From assembly GCA_033439795.1 (NCBI GenBank), contig JAUTDP010000002.1:2108001-2172000 (forward strand): a stretch of 64,000 nt of DNA, written 5' to 3'. This DNA comes from Sordaria brevicollis (taxonomy: Eukaryota > Ascomycota > Sordariomycetes > Sordariales > Sordariaceae). The notes under the pieces were generated by a model. The model worked only from the letters and a program-made list of their open reading frames with translations. It ran no database searches and was not told the origin of the DNA. Below, piece after piece: positions 46,001 through 57,487 of this stretch; the first letter of the stretch is position 1, and every line of letters begins with the position of its first letter. A program made the position numbers and the translations under genes.

Positions 46001-47619
46001 GGTTCAACCAACGGGTCATGTCTAATGACTCGACCGCCGACCAGGACAAAATGTGGCAGGCACGCCAGGACATGGGCAGGACGCTTCCGGGTGAGGCGAA
46101 CTTGCTGTTCAGGGGAAACTCTTTGTTGACACAGGCCTTTGAGATTTACATGCGACGTTTAGGCAAAGAGTATTTGGAAGAGACTTTGGCAGAAAAGATC
46201 GGTGAGATCAATGAGCATGACCTTGACTGCGAAGTGGACCCAAGTCGGGTGCAGAACGGTGACGATATACAACAGCGCTGGGCAAAGCTGATGGAGCTGA
46301 CTGGCGCCGTCTGGAATTGTATCGCGTCGTCCGCAGACCGTCTGCCGGCTGAGATCCGTCACGTACTGAAATACGTACGAGCTGTTGCAGAGGATCGTTA
46401 TGGTCACTTTTACCTCACCGCTGCCACGGTGTATACCTCGGTATCCGGCTTTCTCTTCCTCCGCTTCATCTGTCCAGCCATCCTCAACCCGAAGCTGTTT
46501 GGCCTCTTGCGCGATCACCCCAAACCGCGCGCACAACGCACCTTGACTCTCATCGCAAAGAGCATTCAGGCACTGGCCAATCTCAACATCATCAGCAAGA
46601 AGGAGACATGGATGGAGCCGATGAACGAGTTCCTCCAGAAGCAGCGCCAGCGCTTCAAAGATTTTGCTGACGCTGTGTGCGCCATTCCTGCCCATACCGG
46701 TCCCAGCACCGGCGTACCTGCTCCCTACTCAACACCTCTGACAATTCTGGGCCGTTTATCCCCTCTCGCTCGCGAGGGGTTTCCTTCGCTCCCTTACCTG
46801 GTCGATCACGCGCGTAGCTTTGCGGCATTGGCCAAGCTCTGGGCCAAAATCCACCCCGAGTCAGACTGGGACTCTTCCAACTGCGAAGGTGATTTGCTTC
46901 AGTTCCATCGGCTATGCACGGCGCTTCACCAACGCGCAGCACACTGCTTCTCACAGATGGAGACTCATCGAAGGGCCGGTGAACCCACCAGCAAGCCACC
47001 AGATGAGCGGCTTCGCCTCTCTGATGCGCTGGACAACCTGAGTTATGGCGATGTCCTAGGCATGTCAGCTCACGGGAACGCTACTGGGACCTTTTGGATC
47101 GACGCCGAAAGCATAGCGCCTGGATCTTCAGGTAGTGAGGTTGATGGGCCTGTTATGGGCGATGGCGGCGGCGGCAGTAGTAGTATCAGCAACAACAGGG
47201 ACATAGGAAATGCATCGACCGCAATACGACAAGGTTCCAAGAGCAGCGAGCAGCTGTCGTCCATGTCGGGCGGAACTGTCAAAGGGCTGCGCAGCGGAAT
47301 ACAGGTTCCACGGAAATTTCTTACCGGGTTCATACGCAAGACGAGGACGGCTTCACCCGACTTCGGCCCAGGAGGTAGCCCAGGCCACGGATTCACCACG
47401 GGGCCAATGGTGTCTGAAGCAGGCACTACAACGGTAACAGCATCGTCGCCATCTACCGCTGATGCCGGTAAAGAGCATGGCCGAGAGCGGGACCGAGGGG
47501 CGGAACGAGAGAAAGACAGCAACCACAAAGAAAAGCATTCAGGCAAAGACACCAAGACGTCTTCAGGCAAGCCTCAAGGCGATCGTCATCGCCAACACTG
47601 GCACGAGAAGGGTATTTGA
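42853..47619 (+). CDS. BUD2: Ras GTPase-activating protein, Bud2-like (PH-PH-C2-RasGAP)
   Basis: A single uninterrupted frame of 1588 codons. The protein should speed GTP hydrolysis by a Ras-type GTPase; yeast Bud2 acts on Rsr1/Bud1 in choice of the growth site. Residues 1-500 are low-complexity (Ser, Pro, Thr, Ala, including an AGC-coded Ser run at about 48-59). Two PH-like regions follow (about 504-620 with KVLLLMKNLCGRM, and 653-790 with a long insert), then a C2-like domain (about 810-920, TSTKPNTKNPFWREDCEF). The RasGAP domain (about 1000-1260) has the arginine-finger segment LLFRGNSLLTQAFE near 1085 and the signature FLRFICPAILNPKLF near 1200. The tail of about 190 residues is Gly/Ser- then Lys/Glu/Arg-rich. 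The Bud2 assignment rests on domain order and the block after the signature. The start could also be the in-frame Met at 42,910. Convergent with the cyclophilin gene. Confidence 0.85.
42996..43029 (+). repeat. (AGC)n repeat coding for poly-Ser
   Basis: About eleven AGC triplets lie near the start of the RasGAP frame and give a serine run. The length is likely to vary between strains. Confidence 0.9.
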
Positions 47620-48342
47620 AACGACAGGAATCAGCAGTATTAATGGCCATTGACCGTTGCCTACTTTGGAAGGCTTTTGGCACCCGGGTTGGAAAGGGGA
47701 ACAACGGCTCCTGTACAAAATGGGGAATGCATTGACGACTTATGCACGACGTACACATGGAATTTGGGGTCCTAAGAAAGCGTTGGAGGCCGAGCGCTGA
47801 TTTCTTTCTGCTATTTTCTTCCATATAGTTTCTTGTTTAGTCTTCGGCGTGCTGTACTTAGCGATGATCGGGATGATGATGATGACGATGGCCCATCGCT
47901 TTTCATGGGGCATATATACTATTTACCCGGCGAACTATGCTGCACCATCGACCTCCTGGTGCGTGTGTGGCTTTCTCCAAATTTTGAATCGAGAGGCGAG
48001 GGCTGTCAACTATTTTACTTGATGTGTTTCGGAAGAAAGCCCGCATTTCATCACCAAAAATAGGCCAAGTGTTGTAGAACACTCTCTATTCCATGAGACT
48101 ACCAATACTTGATTGACTGATCGAAACGCTTACCGCTCACAAGTTCATGTTCCAACCTTGACACAGATTGAACTCCCCAAACGCCAATGTGGATATCAAT
48201 TAATATTGTATGTAATTGGACCTTAACCCCAACACGCTCGATGCAGAAAACTCCTTTTTGTAGAAACACCTAACCCGATGACCACTTTAAATACCACACA
48301 CATGGTAAAATGAATTATCAAGCAATTGGCGGACCGATTCGA
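47620..48342. other. Convergent 3' spacer
   Basis: This 723-bp region between the ends of the RasGAP gene (+) and cyclophilin-40 (-) should hold both 3' untranslated regions. It contains a GAT repeat at about 47,872-47,890. No gene is recognised. Confidence 0.5.
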
Positions 48343-49547
48343 TCAAGAGAAGAACTTCTTGTAAGCCGCCTTCTCCTTGGCAGTCCTAGCAGCAGCGGCC
48401 TTCTTGACAGCCGCCAGCTCGTTGAGAATGGCGGCATCTTCGGGGGCAAACTTCTTGGCCTCCTCCAGACTGGCCATGGCGCCGTCCTCGTCCTTCATGC
48501 GCACCTGGGCGTAGCCCTTGCGGTAGAGAGCCTTGGCCTTGTCCTTGTCGGAAATGGTGGCAACAGCAAGTGCGTTGTCGGCGCTGCGGACGCACTCATC
48601 CCAAGCGCTGAGCTTCATGTTCATGAGAGCCGCGTTACTGTTGAGCGACACGCGCAGGGCGTCAAACTTTTGCTTCGTATCAGCCGACTCGTTATCAAGC
48701 TCGGGATCTTCGTTGAGATAGCGCAGGCCCTTCTGGTACTTGTCGAGGGCCACGGAGAGGTCACCAGCCTTGAAGGCCTTGTTGCCAAAGTCCTTGCAGT
48801 CGGTGGCAATCTTGAGGATCTTGGAGGCAGGGAGGGGCTGGTTGTCGGTAGCTTCGTCCTCGGGGAAATCCTCGTACTCGTCGCCGTAAGCGTCGGCAGT
48901 CTTGGTGTCAGCGCTCACAGCGGCATCGCCGCTAAGCTCACCGCAGTCGGCAATGACAGCATCCTTGGTGGGCTTGTCGCTCTGAGTCTTGAGATTTTCG
49001 ATCTGCCTGACGATTGACTTGCCGCTCAGCACCTCGCCAAAGACGACGTGCTTGCCATCGAGATGTGGGGTAGGAACAGTGGTAACGAAGAACTGAGAGC
49101 CGTTGGTGCCTGCAGAACACGGGGAGTTAGTATAGGCTCAGTAATTCGAATACTGGATGATTGCGAGTAATAGGTATGCAACGTACCGGGACCAGCGTTA
49201 GCCATGGACAGAAGGAATGGACGGTCGTGCTTCAACTGGAAGTTCTCGTCGTCGAACTTTGCGCCGTAGATGGACTCGCCGCCGGTGCCGTTGCCAGCGG
49301 TGAAGTCACCGCCCTGGATCATGAACTGCTTGATGACTCGGTGGAACGTGGAGCCCTTGTAGTGTAGCGGTTTGCCCAGCTTGCCAACGCCCTTCTCTCC
49401 GGTGCACAAGGCGCGGAAGTTCTCGGCCGTCTTGGGCACAATGTCGTTGTAAAGCTCAAAGACAATACGGCCGGCTTGCTTGCCACCGATGGTGATGTCG
49501 AAAAAGACACGGCTACGAGCCTGCTTGACGTCGTCGGTAGAAGACAT
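48343..49547 (-). CDS. CPR6: Cyclophilin-40 peptidyl-prolyl isomerase, Hsp90 co-chaperone
   Basis: Exons on the minus strand are 49,547-49,187 and 49,109-48,343. The 77-bp intron has GTACGT, a CTAAC branch and a CTGCAG acceptor, and splicing gives 375 residues, the usual length of this family. The N-terminal cyclophilin domain (about 10-175) has the active-site segment [15 protein letters not shown] and [14 protein letters not shown]. The His in place of the Trp of cyclophilin A is the Cyp40 form and goes with weaker cyclosporin binding. An acidic linker ([14 protein letters not shown]) leads to three TPR motifs (about 220-350) that bind the Hsp90 C-terminus, and a Lys/Ala-rich end. The product is a cytosolic protein-folding helper. 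A perfect heat-shock element about 460 bp upstream fits stress control. Confidence 0.96.
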
Positions 49548-50509
49548 GGTTGGAAATGATCTGGAATCGAGAAATCTGTGTCTCAAGAGCGGTAGAGGTA
49601 GGGTGCGAGTCTATATCACCGGCCTGTGACTGAAGGAGCTGGGTTAGCATACGTACTATGTAATGGCTATACAGCCTGAGAAACTACGAGCGGAAGCAAA
49701 CTGTTTGCCCACGGCGCAAGAGGTGAGGGGTGTGGGCAGGGAGGAAACATGATGATGTTGCCGTCAACGGACCGGGCGCGAATAGAAGCTCACTCACCTG
49801 TCGCGACTAGCCTAGCTGTTATTCTGAACTCGACGAGTATGTAGAGATATGTAGCACAACTGCAGGTTGCGAGCAAAAAGCACAATACCGAGTATAGAGG
49901 TAGTTGAGGTTGAAATACGGGAGTCGCTACCGATGAATGATTTCGTCCCAAGCGGGAGTCCAAGCAGCTGGCTGCAGGGCAGGGCGGGGTGAATTGGTTT
50001 CGTGAACATTCGAGAATGGTGGGGCAGAGATGTGCTTAGCTCCCGTCCCGCTCCCTTCATCTGATATCTGGGCCCGCCTGTACCCCATGGGTACCGAGAG
50101 CTAGTAAACAGCGCATATGAGTACGGAAAAGGTACTTTTAAGGTTCCCTCACCGGGCGCGGCTAAACCAGTAAAGGCTCCACCGGTGTTCCCAAGATACG
50201 GCTTGTAAACGGATTGGATACCACTGGATACCTTTAACAAATGAAGTAGAGACGAAAGAAAAGGGTTGAGCAGGAGGCACCTTTTTGGTCGTGGTCTGGA
50301 GAGCACAACTGTAAGGTACCATACCATACATATGTAGGTACATACCTCTAATGGTCCTTCTATGGTAAACTCCAGACCTATCATACCTCGCCGGTGTACC
50401 TATCTATCAACACTCCCCGCTCTATATGTAGGTCTATTGCAAGTCAAAAATGACAGGAGCCCTTTCTCGCTCTCCCTCATGCAGCAACCCTCAGCCACCA
50501 CTCGTCCGT
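49548..50509. other. Spacer: CPR6 promoter and deacylase 3' region
   Basis: These 960 bp between two minus-strand genes contain the heat-shock element above and several GGTAC/TACCTA motifs at 50,318-50,402. No gene is recognised. Confidence 0.5.
50004..50016. promoter_or_regulatory. Heat-shock element upstream of CPR6
   Basis: GAACATTCGAGAA is a perfect three-unit GAAnnTTCnnGAA site, the binding pattern of heat-shock factor. It lies about 457 bp before the cyclophilin-40 ATG, in the spacer behind the deacylase gene. Cpr6-type genes are heat-induced in yeast, so the role is plausible, though function here is inferred. Confidence 0.55.
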
Positions 50510-51409
50510 TTAAACTTGATCTGTCGTGGCAGATACCGCGTTTTCCGCAGTCACTTGGCCGTCCTCGACGGGTTTTTGCTGCGGCTGTTTTTGCTGCTTC
50601 GGAGTGGTCTTTTTGTCTTCCTTCTTTTTCTGTTGCTGCTGTTGCTGAGCTGCTGGCGTGGCCGAGACCTCGAGGGTGACCTGCTATCATGTTAATAGGG
50701 TCCTTGACCTTCCATGCTACCCACGAGCGGGACCTGGTAGTCCATCCTTGCTGGGCGTGCTTACCGGTCCATCATTAACCAAGGCGACCTGCATCATGGC
50801 CTGGAACACACCATTCTTGACCCTATCTGCAGTATACCCTTCCTGGACCTTTTTGTAAAATAGATCATACAAAGTCTTGGCCTCATCTGGGCCAAGGGCT
50901 CCGTGGAAGTCGGGCTTGCTGCCCTTCTTGGTAGACGCGAGCAAGGTGAACTGGGAGACTGCAACGAGACAGCTGCTTGTCAGTTCTTGCCATGAGGGCT
51001 TTACATAGTCCACGCATTAGGAAGTCACCCACCGCACAAGACCTCGCCGCCGATGTCTTGAACACTCTTCTTCCACTGCGGTGTGCTAGCCGTTAGAAAG
51101 GGATCCTTCCAAGATAGTCCAGGCATGGTTTCGTGAGCGTAAAGTGCCGTACCCGTCCTCCCGATTCATCGTCCCATAGTTTCAACTTGATGACTTTGGA
51201 AGCCAGAGCCTCAGCCTCCTTTGCCGTGTCGCCAGGGGCAACAGCCGCCAGAACGAGAATGCCCTGGCCGATGGAGGAAACCAACTGGTTGTCGACCGTG
51301 ACGGAGGCTGAGAGCACGCGCTGGAGAATTGCTGCATATGAAATGTTGGCTATCTGCACGGATAATGACAACTAATATGAAAATGAATGTGACTATACGG
51401 ACCCTTCAT
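50510..51409 (-). CDS. DTD1: D-aminoacyl-tRNA deacylase with Gln/Lys-rich tail
   Basis: The enzyme removes D-amino acids wrongly loaded on tRNA (proofreading in the cytosol). Five exons on the minus strand (51,409-51,403; 51,331-51,153; 51,075-51,033; 50,958-50,765; 50,680-50,510) give 197 residues, all junctions in frame. The first exon is only seven bases, ATGAAGG, ahead of a GTCCGT donor. Key motifs are AILQRVLSASVTVDN at the start, the catalytic-pocket segment VSQFTLLASTKKGSKPDFHGA formed by joining exons 3 and 4, and the late NDGPVT (the Gly-Pro motif that rejects L-amino acids), formed by joining exons 4 and 5. After it, about 50 residues are rich in Gln and Lys, an extension beyond the usual length of about 150. 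Divergent from the NOT3 gene. Confidence 0.93.
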
Positions 51410-53028
51410 TTTGCACTTGGGTTTCCTAGCTTCCTGGAACAAGCTGCTTTATGTCCCTTGGCGTTACGAGTTTCGGTGAGTGGTACCGTCGTTGGGGCTG
51501 GCTTGATCAGGAGCAAGGTCACTAAAATACGTGACAGACAGGCACTACTGGCATGGAAGGTGACTCAATGGAAGTGTGGATGGAACCTCAATACTAGGAA
51601 ACTGAAACGGCCCCCAGGTTCCAGAGATACCCGAAGCACCAGGAATTGCGGAGCCAGTCTGCTTGCTTGAAGAACACCTCATCTAGATAATTACCTACCT
51701 TTCCCAAGACACTCACAGGGGCAGTCTTACACAATTTACGGCCAGCTGATATTGAGTGATCAAGGGACTGTAGATAGACATGTCGGCTGAACTTGAGGCG
51801 TGCTAGTTTCAACCCGAGTTTTGAGAGTTGACATTACCCCATGCATGAAGAGTGAGCTGGACACTTGACTCGATGGCTCTTCGCTCCGAGGCTAAGAGAA
51901 TCGAAATCTCTCATGTTCTGCAGTCCCTAGATCGGACGAGGAAGGCGAGCGATTGTGCCTGGATGAAAGAGCCGAACGGCTTGAAAGAGACGAGCCAGAA
52001 GTTAAAGGTTGAATCAAGGTATGAAAGATGAGGTGAAGAGTGGGCCTTTTCTTCAATGCCTCCATCTCCGCAAACGACGCTCCCGTCCCATCCAATCCCC
52101 ACAAGAGTGACAGCCTGGGCTGGCGCGGGCGGGAGGACAGGATAGATGTGCTGCTCCAGGCGCCTGCCCACTATACCGTAGGCTCCTGTGCAGTTGACTT
52201 TCCACTTCCGGGGCCACGGCAGGGGCAGTGAGGCAGGGGCAGGTCTCAGCACACAGGCAGCTGGAGGTACCTACCTAGGGCCATCATCGCTCTTCGCCGA
52301 ATCCGCAAAACCGGCAGGGCCAAACCTCATCATTCTCTCCCAAACCACAAATCCGTCTCGGGTCATTCATTATCTATCGACGACGACGACAACGCCGGCA
52401 ATCACCAGGTTGCGGATCGCCATCGAGCATCACAGCCGCCACAGCGAAATCAGCATCCATACTACTACTACTACTACTACTACTACTGCTGCTGCTGCTA
52501 CTACTACTACTACTACTACTACCGCTGCCGTTACTCCTTAATCAGAGGTGGGTGATTGAATTTCGTCCGCTGCCGTGCCGTTGCCTGTTCCCCGTTGCGC
52601 GTGACGCTCTGCCCTCTGGTTGGCCTTGCGACAGCTGGTAGCCTCGGCGCATTGCCCAAACAGCATACCTTTACATATTATCCATGCGCTCACAGCCCCG
52701 TCTCGTACACACACGCACACACGCACACATACAAGTCCAGGTCTCTCTCAAGTCCATCTCGCGTGGTCCCACCAGGCTAACCAAGGAAGCTTCCATAATC
52801 AGCTCGCCTCTCGTCGTCCCCCCTCCCCTTCCGGCGAACGGTTCGAAGCCCCCAGAACGTAACCTACCGCTACTGCCGCAGTGGCTTTTGATTGCGCGGG
52901 GCCAAAATCATCCCGAAATCAAAACACCAACATATCACACCACCACCACCCAGTCGCCCGCCCCGCACCCACAGGACGCCCCGACATCTCATCTTTGCAT
53001 CTGACTCTACGAGACATAGTCCGACACC
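51410..53028. other. Divergent spacer between DTD1 and NOT3
   Basis: This 1.6-kb promoter region includes an ACT/GCT triplet repeat at 52,461-52,522 and CA-rich stretches near 52,700 and 52,920-52,960, probably in the 5' leader of NOT3. Short ORFs through these repeats are low-complexity and not supported. Confidence 0.5.
52461..52522 (+). repeat. (ACT)n/(GCT)n triplet repeat
   Basis: About twenty triplets of ACT, interrupted by four GCT, lie about 510 bp upstream of the NOT3 start. Confidence 0.88.
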
Positions 53029-55145
53029 ATGGCGGCCCGAAAGCTCGCGCAAGAAGTCGACAAGTGCTTCAAGAAGGTGGCAGAAGGCGTGCAGGAGTTC
53101 GAGGCCATCTACGAGAAGATCGAGCAGTCCAACAACCCTGCCCAGAAGGACAAGCTTGAGGACAACCTCAAACGAGAAATCAAGAAGCTGCAAAGGCTTC
53201 GAGACCAGATCAAGACATGGGCCGCAAGCAACGACATCAAGGACAAGGCTCCTTTACTGGAGCACAGGCGCCTAATAGAGACGGTTCGTATCCCTGCTGG
53301 TTGCTGACCATGGACTCTCCTCCGTGTGGCGCCGTGAACACCCCAAAGCTCACCGGTATTTCTAGCAAATGGAAAAGTTCAAGGCCGTGGAAAAGGCCAT
53401 GAAGACCAAAGCGTACTCCAAAGAGGGCCTGTCGGCTGCCGCCAAGCTAGATCCCAAAGAGCAGGCCAAGTTGGAAGCAGGCGAATTCCTCAGCCAGATG
53501 GTGGACGAGCTCGAGCAGCAGATCGAGACCCTCGAGGCCGAGAGCGAATCAATACAGGCCACCATGAAGAGAGGCAAGGGTCATGGCGCCAAGGCTGACA
53601 GGATAAGCGAAATCGAGCGCATCATCGAGCGACACAAATGGCACCAAGGAAAGCTGGAGCTGATTCGGCGATCTTTGGAGAACGGCGGCGTCGAGACCGA
53701 GCAAGTGAACGAGCTGGAAGAGAGCATCAGATACTACGTCACCGATGGCATGAACGAGGACTTTATGGACGACGAGGGCATCTACGACGAATTGAATCTG
53801 GAGGAAGAGGAGGATGCCTATGGAATGAACATCGACAACGACAAGGGATCTTCACAGGACGCCCAGTCGATCCAAGACGAGCCCGAGCCCGAGCCCAAGC
53901 CGGCAAGCGTACCGGCGACGAAACAACGTACACCCGCCGACACAGTCGCAGCATCGTCGACGCGACGTTCTTCTGCGCAGTTGAAATCCCCATTACCGAC
54001 GTTGGCGACCGTACACAACAATACACTGCCAAGCATCAGCAATACGCCGGCGAACAATGTGCCTATGAAGCCGGCATCGTTGCCTACTAGGCCGGCCGAG
54101 GGCCTCAAGTACGCCAGCGCAGCGGCTGCCGCGGCCGCGAGCGATAAGAGTGGTGTAGGAATTGCGCCCCTGCCCCCGCCGCCAACCGCAAACTCGTCAC
54201 TTCCGCCAGCACACGTGAAGACCAGCGCAGCCAACTCCCCCAGTGTTGCGACGGCGCAGCCAGTTTCCCAGGAGAAGGCTACAAATGCAGTGCCCCCGGC
54301 TGCTGGCGCATCGGTGTCAAATACACCGCTAACGAACAAGACCGAGCCGACCAAGAGCGCGTCTTCTCGTAACAAGACGCCGGCGTCGGCGCCGGCACCA
54401 TCTGCTGCAGCAACAACGTCCAAAACAACGCCTGAACCAGAGCCCGTGGAGTCCCAGCCGAAAGGTCGGAACAGCCCGCATCCGTGCCAGACCGTGTGTA
54501 CTAACGTGTGTATAGTACCCCAAACGAACGGTTCAACCAACGGTATCAAGCCCATCGAGGAGGTGGAAGAAGAGGAGTCGATTTATCATCTACCGGCGTC
54601 CCTGCAGGACTTGGTCGAATCGTATGAGGTTACCAAGAAAAACCCGACGCCTTTGGATGCGCCTGCCACGCAGAGGATGCATGCCGCGGCGGTAGCGAAT
54701 AAGCCGAGTGCCCTTGACACTGAGCTGCCGCGACCCTACTACCCCGATGTCAGGTATCACACACACAACCAGTTCCCTCAAGAGCCCCTGGCCATCTTCG
54801 AAGACCCCCGGCTCTACCAGCGGATTGATCCGGACACCCTCTTTTACGTCTTCTACTACAAGCAAGGAACGTATCAACAGTACCTCGCGGCCAAAGCCCT
54901 GAAGGACCAAAGTTGGAGGTTTCACAAGCAGTACCAGACGTGGTTCCAGCGACATGAAGAGCCGAAATCGATCACGGAGGAATTCGAGCAAGGGACCTAT
55001 CGTTTCTTTGACTACGAGAGCACATGGTATGGAATAGCCCTAGAATGATGCGCCCTTGACCCCATGGTTAACACCCACATCCAGGATGAATCGCAGAAAG
55101 GCCGACTTCAAGTTCACCTACAAGTTCCTTGAGGATGAGGTATAA
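53029..55145 (+). CDS. NOT3: CCR4-NOT complex subunit Not3/Not5
   Basis: This is a scaffold subunit of the CCR4-NOT complex, which shortens mRNA poly(A) tails and tunes transcription and translation. Exons 53,029-53,283; 53,366-55,026; 55,085-55,145 give 658 residues. The N-terminal Not3 domain (about 1-235) is helical and charged, starting [16 protein letters not shown], with [18 protein letters not shown] restored by the first junction. A Pro/Ala/Ser/Thr-rich linker (about 240-500) follows. The C-terminal NOT box (about 540-658) has [18 protein letters not shown] and [18 protein letters not shown]. The last junction ([22 protein letters not shown]) supplies the conserved end, which the unspliced frame lacks. 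An optional 51-bp intron may lie at 54,465-54,515. The start codon (ACCATGG) has a strong context. Confidence 0.94.
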
Positions 55146-57487
55146 GGACGTATGCTACGCGGTCCAAACGAAGCCGGCGTGCTTATCTTATCGCATAGGT
55201 TTGCTATTGTTAGTGCTGTACACGTACAAGTTTTACCCTGAGCTGGGAAGTGGGGGGTTATGCTAAGGTTATGGCGGACTTTGGTGCAAGTCATTAGCTT
55301 GTATCCGATCATGGGTGAAGCACATCGACTTCTCCTTAGTACCCAAAGATGAAACTTTCTTAGCTTTTGCTGATCACAGTACAGCGACACCACCTTCATC
55401 TACCACGTCAGCTTTATACGCTGCCGACCTTGGTAAATCCAGGCTTGTTTTGCTTCATTGTGAATCGATGCTGGTCCGTCCATTGTATACCGTTGTTCGA
55501 AAGGCTCTCAACTCGGGCTTGTCAAAACCCAAACCACCAAAAGTATGCGGGCCTATGCGGAGACGAGAGCTGGCAAATTCCTTCAACTGCCGGTTGCAAA
55601 AGTATAAAAGCCTCGAATGGCACAAGGACGAACCAGATCGCAGTAGTGTAAAAAGTATATCTTTGGAAAGCAGACAGCAGATATCGTGAAACCTGACTGC
55701 TGCTCCGTTTGGAGAAGAGTTCCAAACCTTCCTTTCATAGGCTGTAGCATAGCGGACTGGAGCTTTATTATTTTGACCGTTTTATGCAACATGGGTTCGA
55801 TATGTATGTCGATGCTTGCGTCAAGCCGCATATATCTGCACTTGGGGCTTTCCTTCACCGAAGATGAAACATGTTGTTGCCTGAATCGACGTAGCCTAAT
55901 TGGTGTTAGCTTCACGCCGACGGTGGCATGAAGCCAAAACCGACACTCGTCAATTCCCAATCCCGTACCCGCTCGTGCCGCTCTACCTCCCTGACAAGGC
56001 GCACCAGGACACTCACTCACAAAACGGAATGCCACGCGAGGGCCGGATTGCCATGTGGAGGCTCAGCTGCTGCCGAACCGATAGTAACTAGTAAGAAAGA
56101 TCCGAAGAGTACCTGTCTCGTAAGTGATGGTAGCTACCGTAGGAACTCGCGAAATTTGGAATTGGTCCGTCGCCTCTAGTCCGCTGAAGTCTAGCATATA
56201 GAGGTAGGTTACTGTCTGGGTCAGCCCGCGTGCTATATATGTAAATGTATGTAAGTTAAGGCGGAGGGTAATGTTTCCGCCGGAAGTGGTCATCCCTATA
56301 GTATTATGCCTAGGAAATTGCTAGGATGCCGGCGCAAGGCGGGCTCATGTGCACCTGTGTGCTGCCAGACGATGACCTGCTACGTGCCTTACCCCAAACT
56401 CTAGAAGGTATAGACCGATTCCAAATTTCGCGAGTTCCTACGGTAGGTAGATGGAATTACTAACTCCATCATGCGGGGGTAACGGATCAGAGCTTCTGGT
56501 AGGTACACTTGGTTGCTACGCCACACAGCTGCTGTGCAAAGTAACTGCCTCACGGGTAGTGGTTTGCATTCCCACCGTCGCTGTGCTTTCCGCATATGGT
56601 GGAAGGGTATGGACGTTCAATCTCTTAACGACAAGTCTTTACTCTGAACATGTTAAGGCGGGTAGTCTAAGCCTCTCGATGTTGTTCTTCTACCCGCACC
56701 AGGAACCCATTTCCCCTTTCGATTCGATAACACCGCGGTCGCAAATCCATGGCTCAACGCCACTGTTTTCCGATAAGGATCTACAGAGCCTGATGGATAA
56801 CATTATGAACCACTTCGGACGAATGCCTGCTTAGAGCACACAAAATGAAGCAAGAGTGTCTATAGGACGGGAAACTCTGGGGCTTGAAGCGTGTTCGGTG
56901 TGCGCATTGCCGGTTATCTTCCAGATCGTCACTAATGTAGGTTGGTTTGACGCTGACTAGCCTTGCAATTCCTCTTCTGTTGCCGCGAAGCTCTTCTTTG
57001 CGCCTGCTGTGGTTTAGCAAGAGACCTACTCTTAGCCAGACTACGGCACTTTGCCCTGCTACCGACTTTTGTCACGACGTTGACGCCTCAGGCTCCGTAA
57101 GGCTAAGCTCCAAGCTTGGATCTGGCAGTGCCATGGATTCCCAAGTCATAATCCGCTCGCCTCACCCCTTTCAACCGTGGGAGTGTCGCAACTGAATAGT
57201 CCCGTTTTGTCCCACAGAGGAGTGTGAAAAAGCCCTGCCCGTTTTTCCGTTACAGGTGAAGAGATTGAGCCTGTTTCTGGGCATAAAGCCCCCGGGCAAG
57301 CTTCATTTGGCAATGGTGATCATGTGTACTCTATCCTTTATCATTACATGACCCCTCAAGGTTAGTTGCTCCGCTCGTTTCTTCAATTACCTTCGATCAT
57401 CAAGATATATCAGCATCGAGAGTATTCGTTCGCCGACTAGACAAGAGACTTCAACCGATAACCATCTCAACATTGCCTGCCAAGTTG
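55146..57487. other. Intergenic with a possible small inverted-repeat element
   Basis: This 2.3-kb spacer of normal composition holds the inverted repeat at 56,135-56,445. Open frames here (for example 55,315-55,689 and 56,451-56,834) have no recognisable domain. Confidence 0.45.
56135..56445. repeat. 33-bp inverted repeat, MITE-like hairpin
   Basis: The arms 56,135-56,167 and 56,413-56,445 are reverse complements with one mismatch in 33 (core TACCGTAGGAACTCGCGAAA). The 245-bp centre has no coding. The size suits a MITE, but I find no clear target duplication. Confidence 0.6.

Noticed and set aside
48310..49017. Plus-strand ORF of 235 codons opposite cyclophilin-40
   Set aside because: Antisense shadow of the TPR part of the gene; Leu/Val/Gly-rich with no domain.
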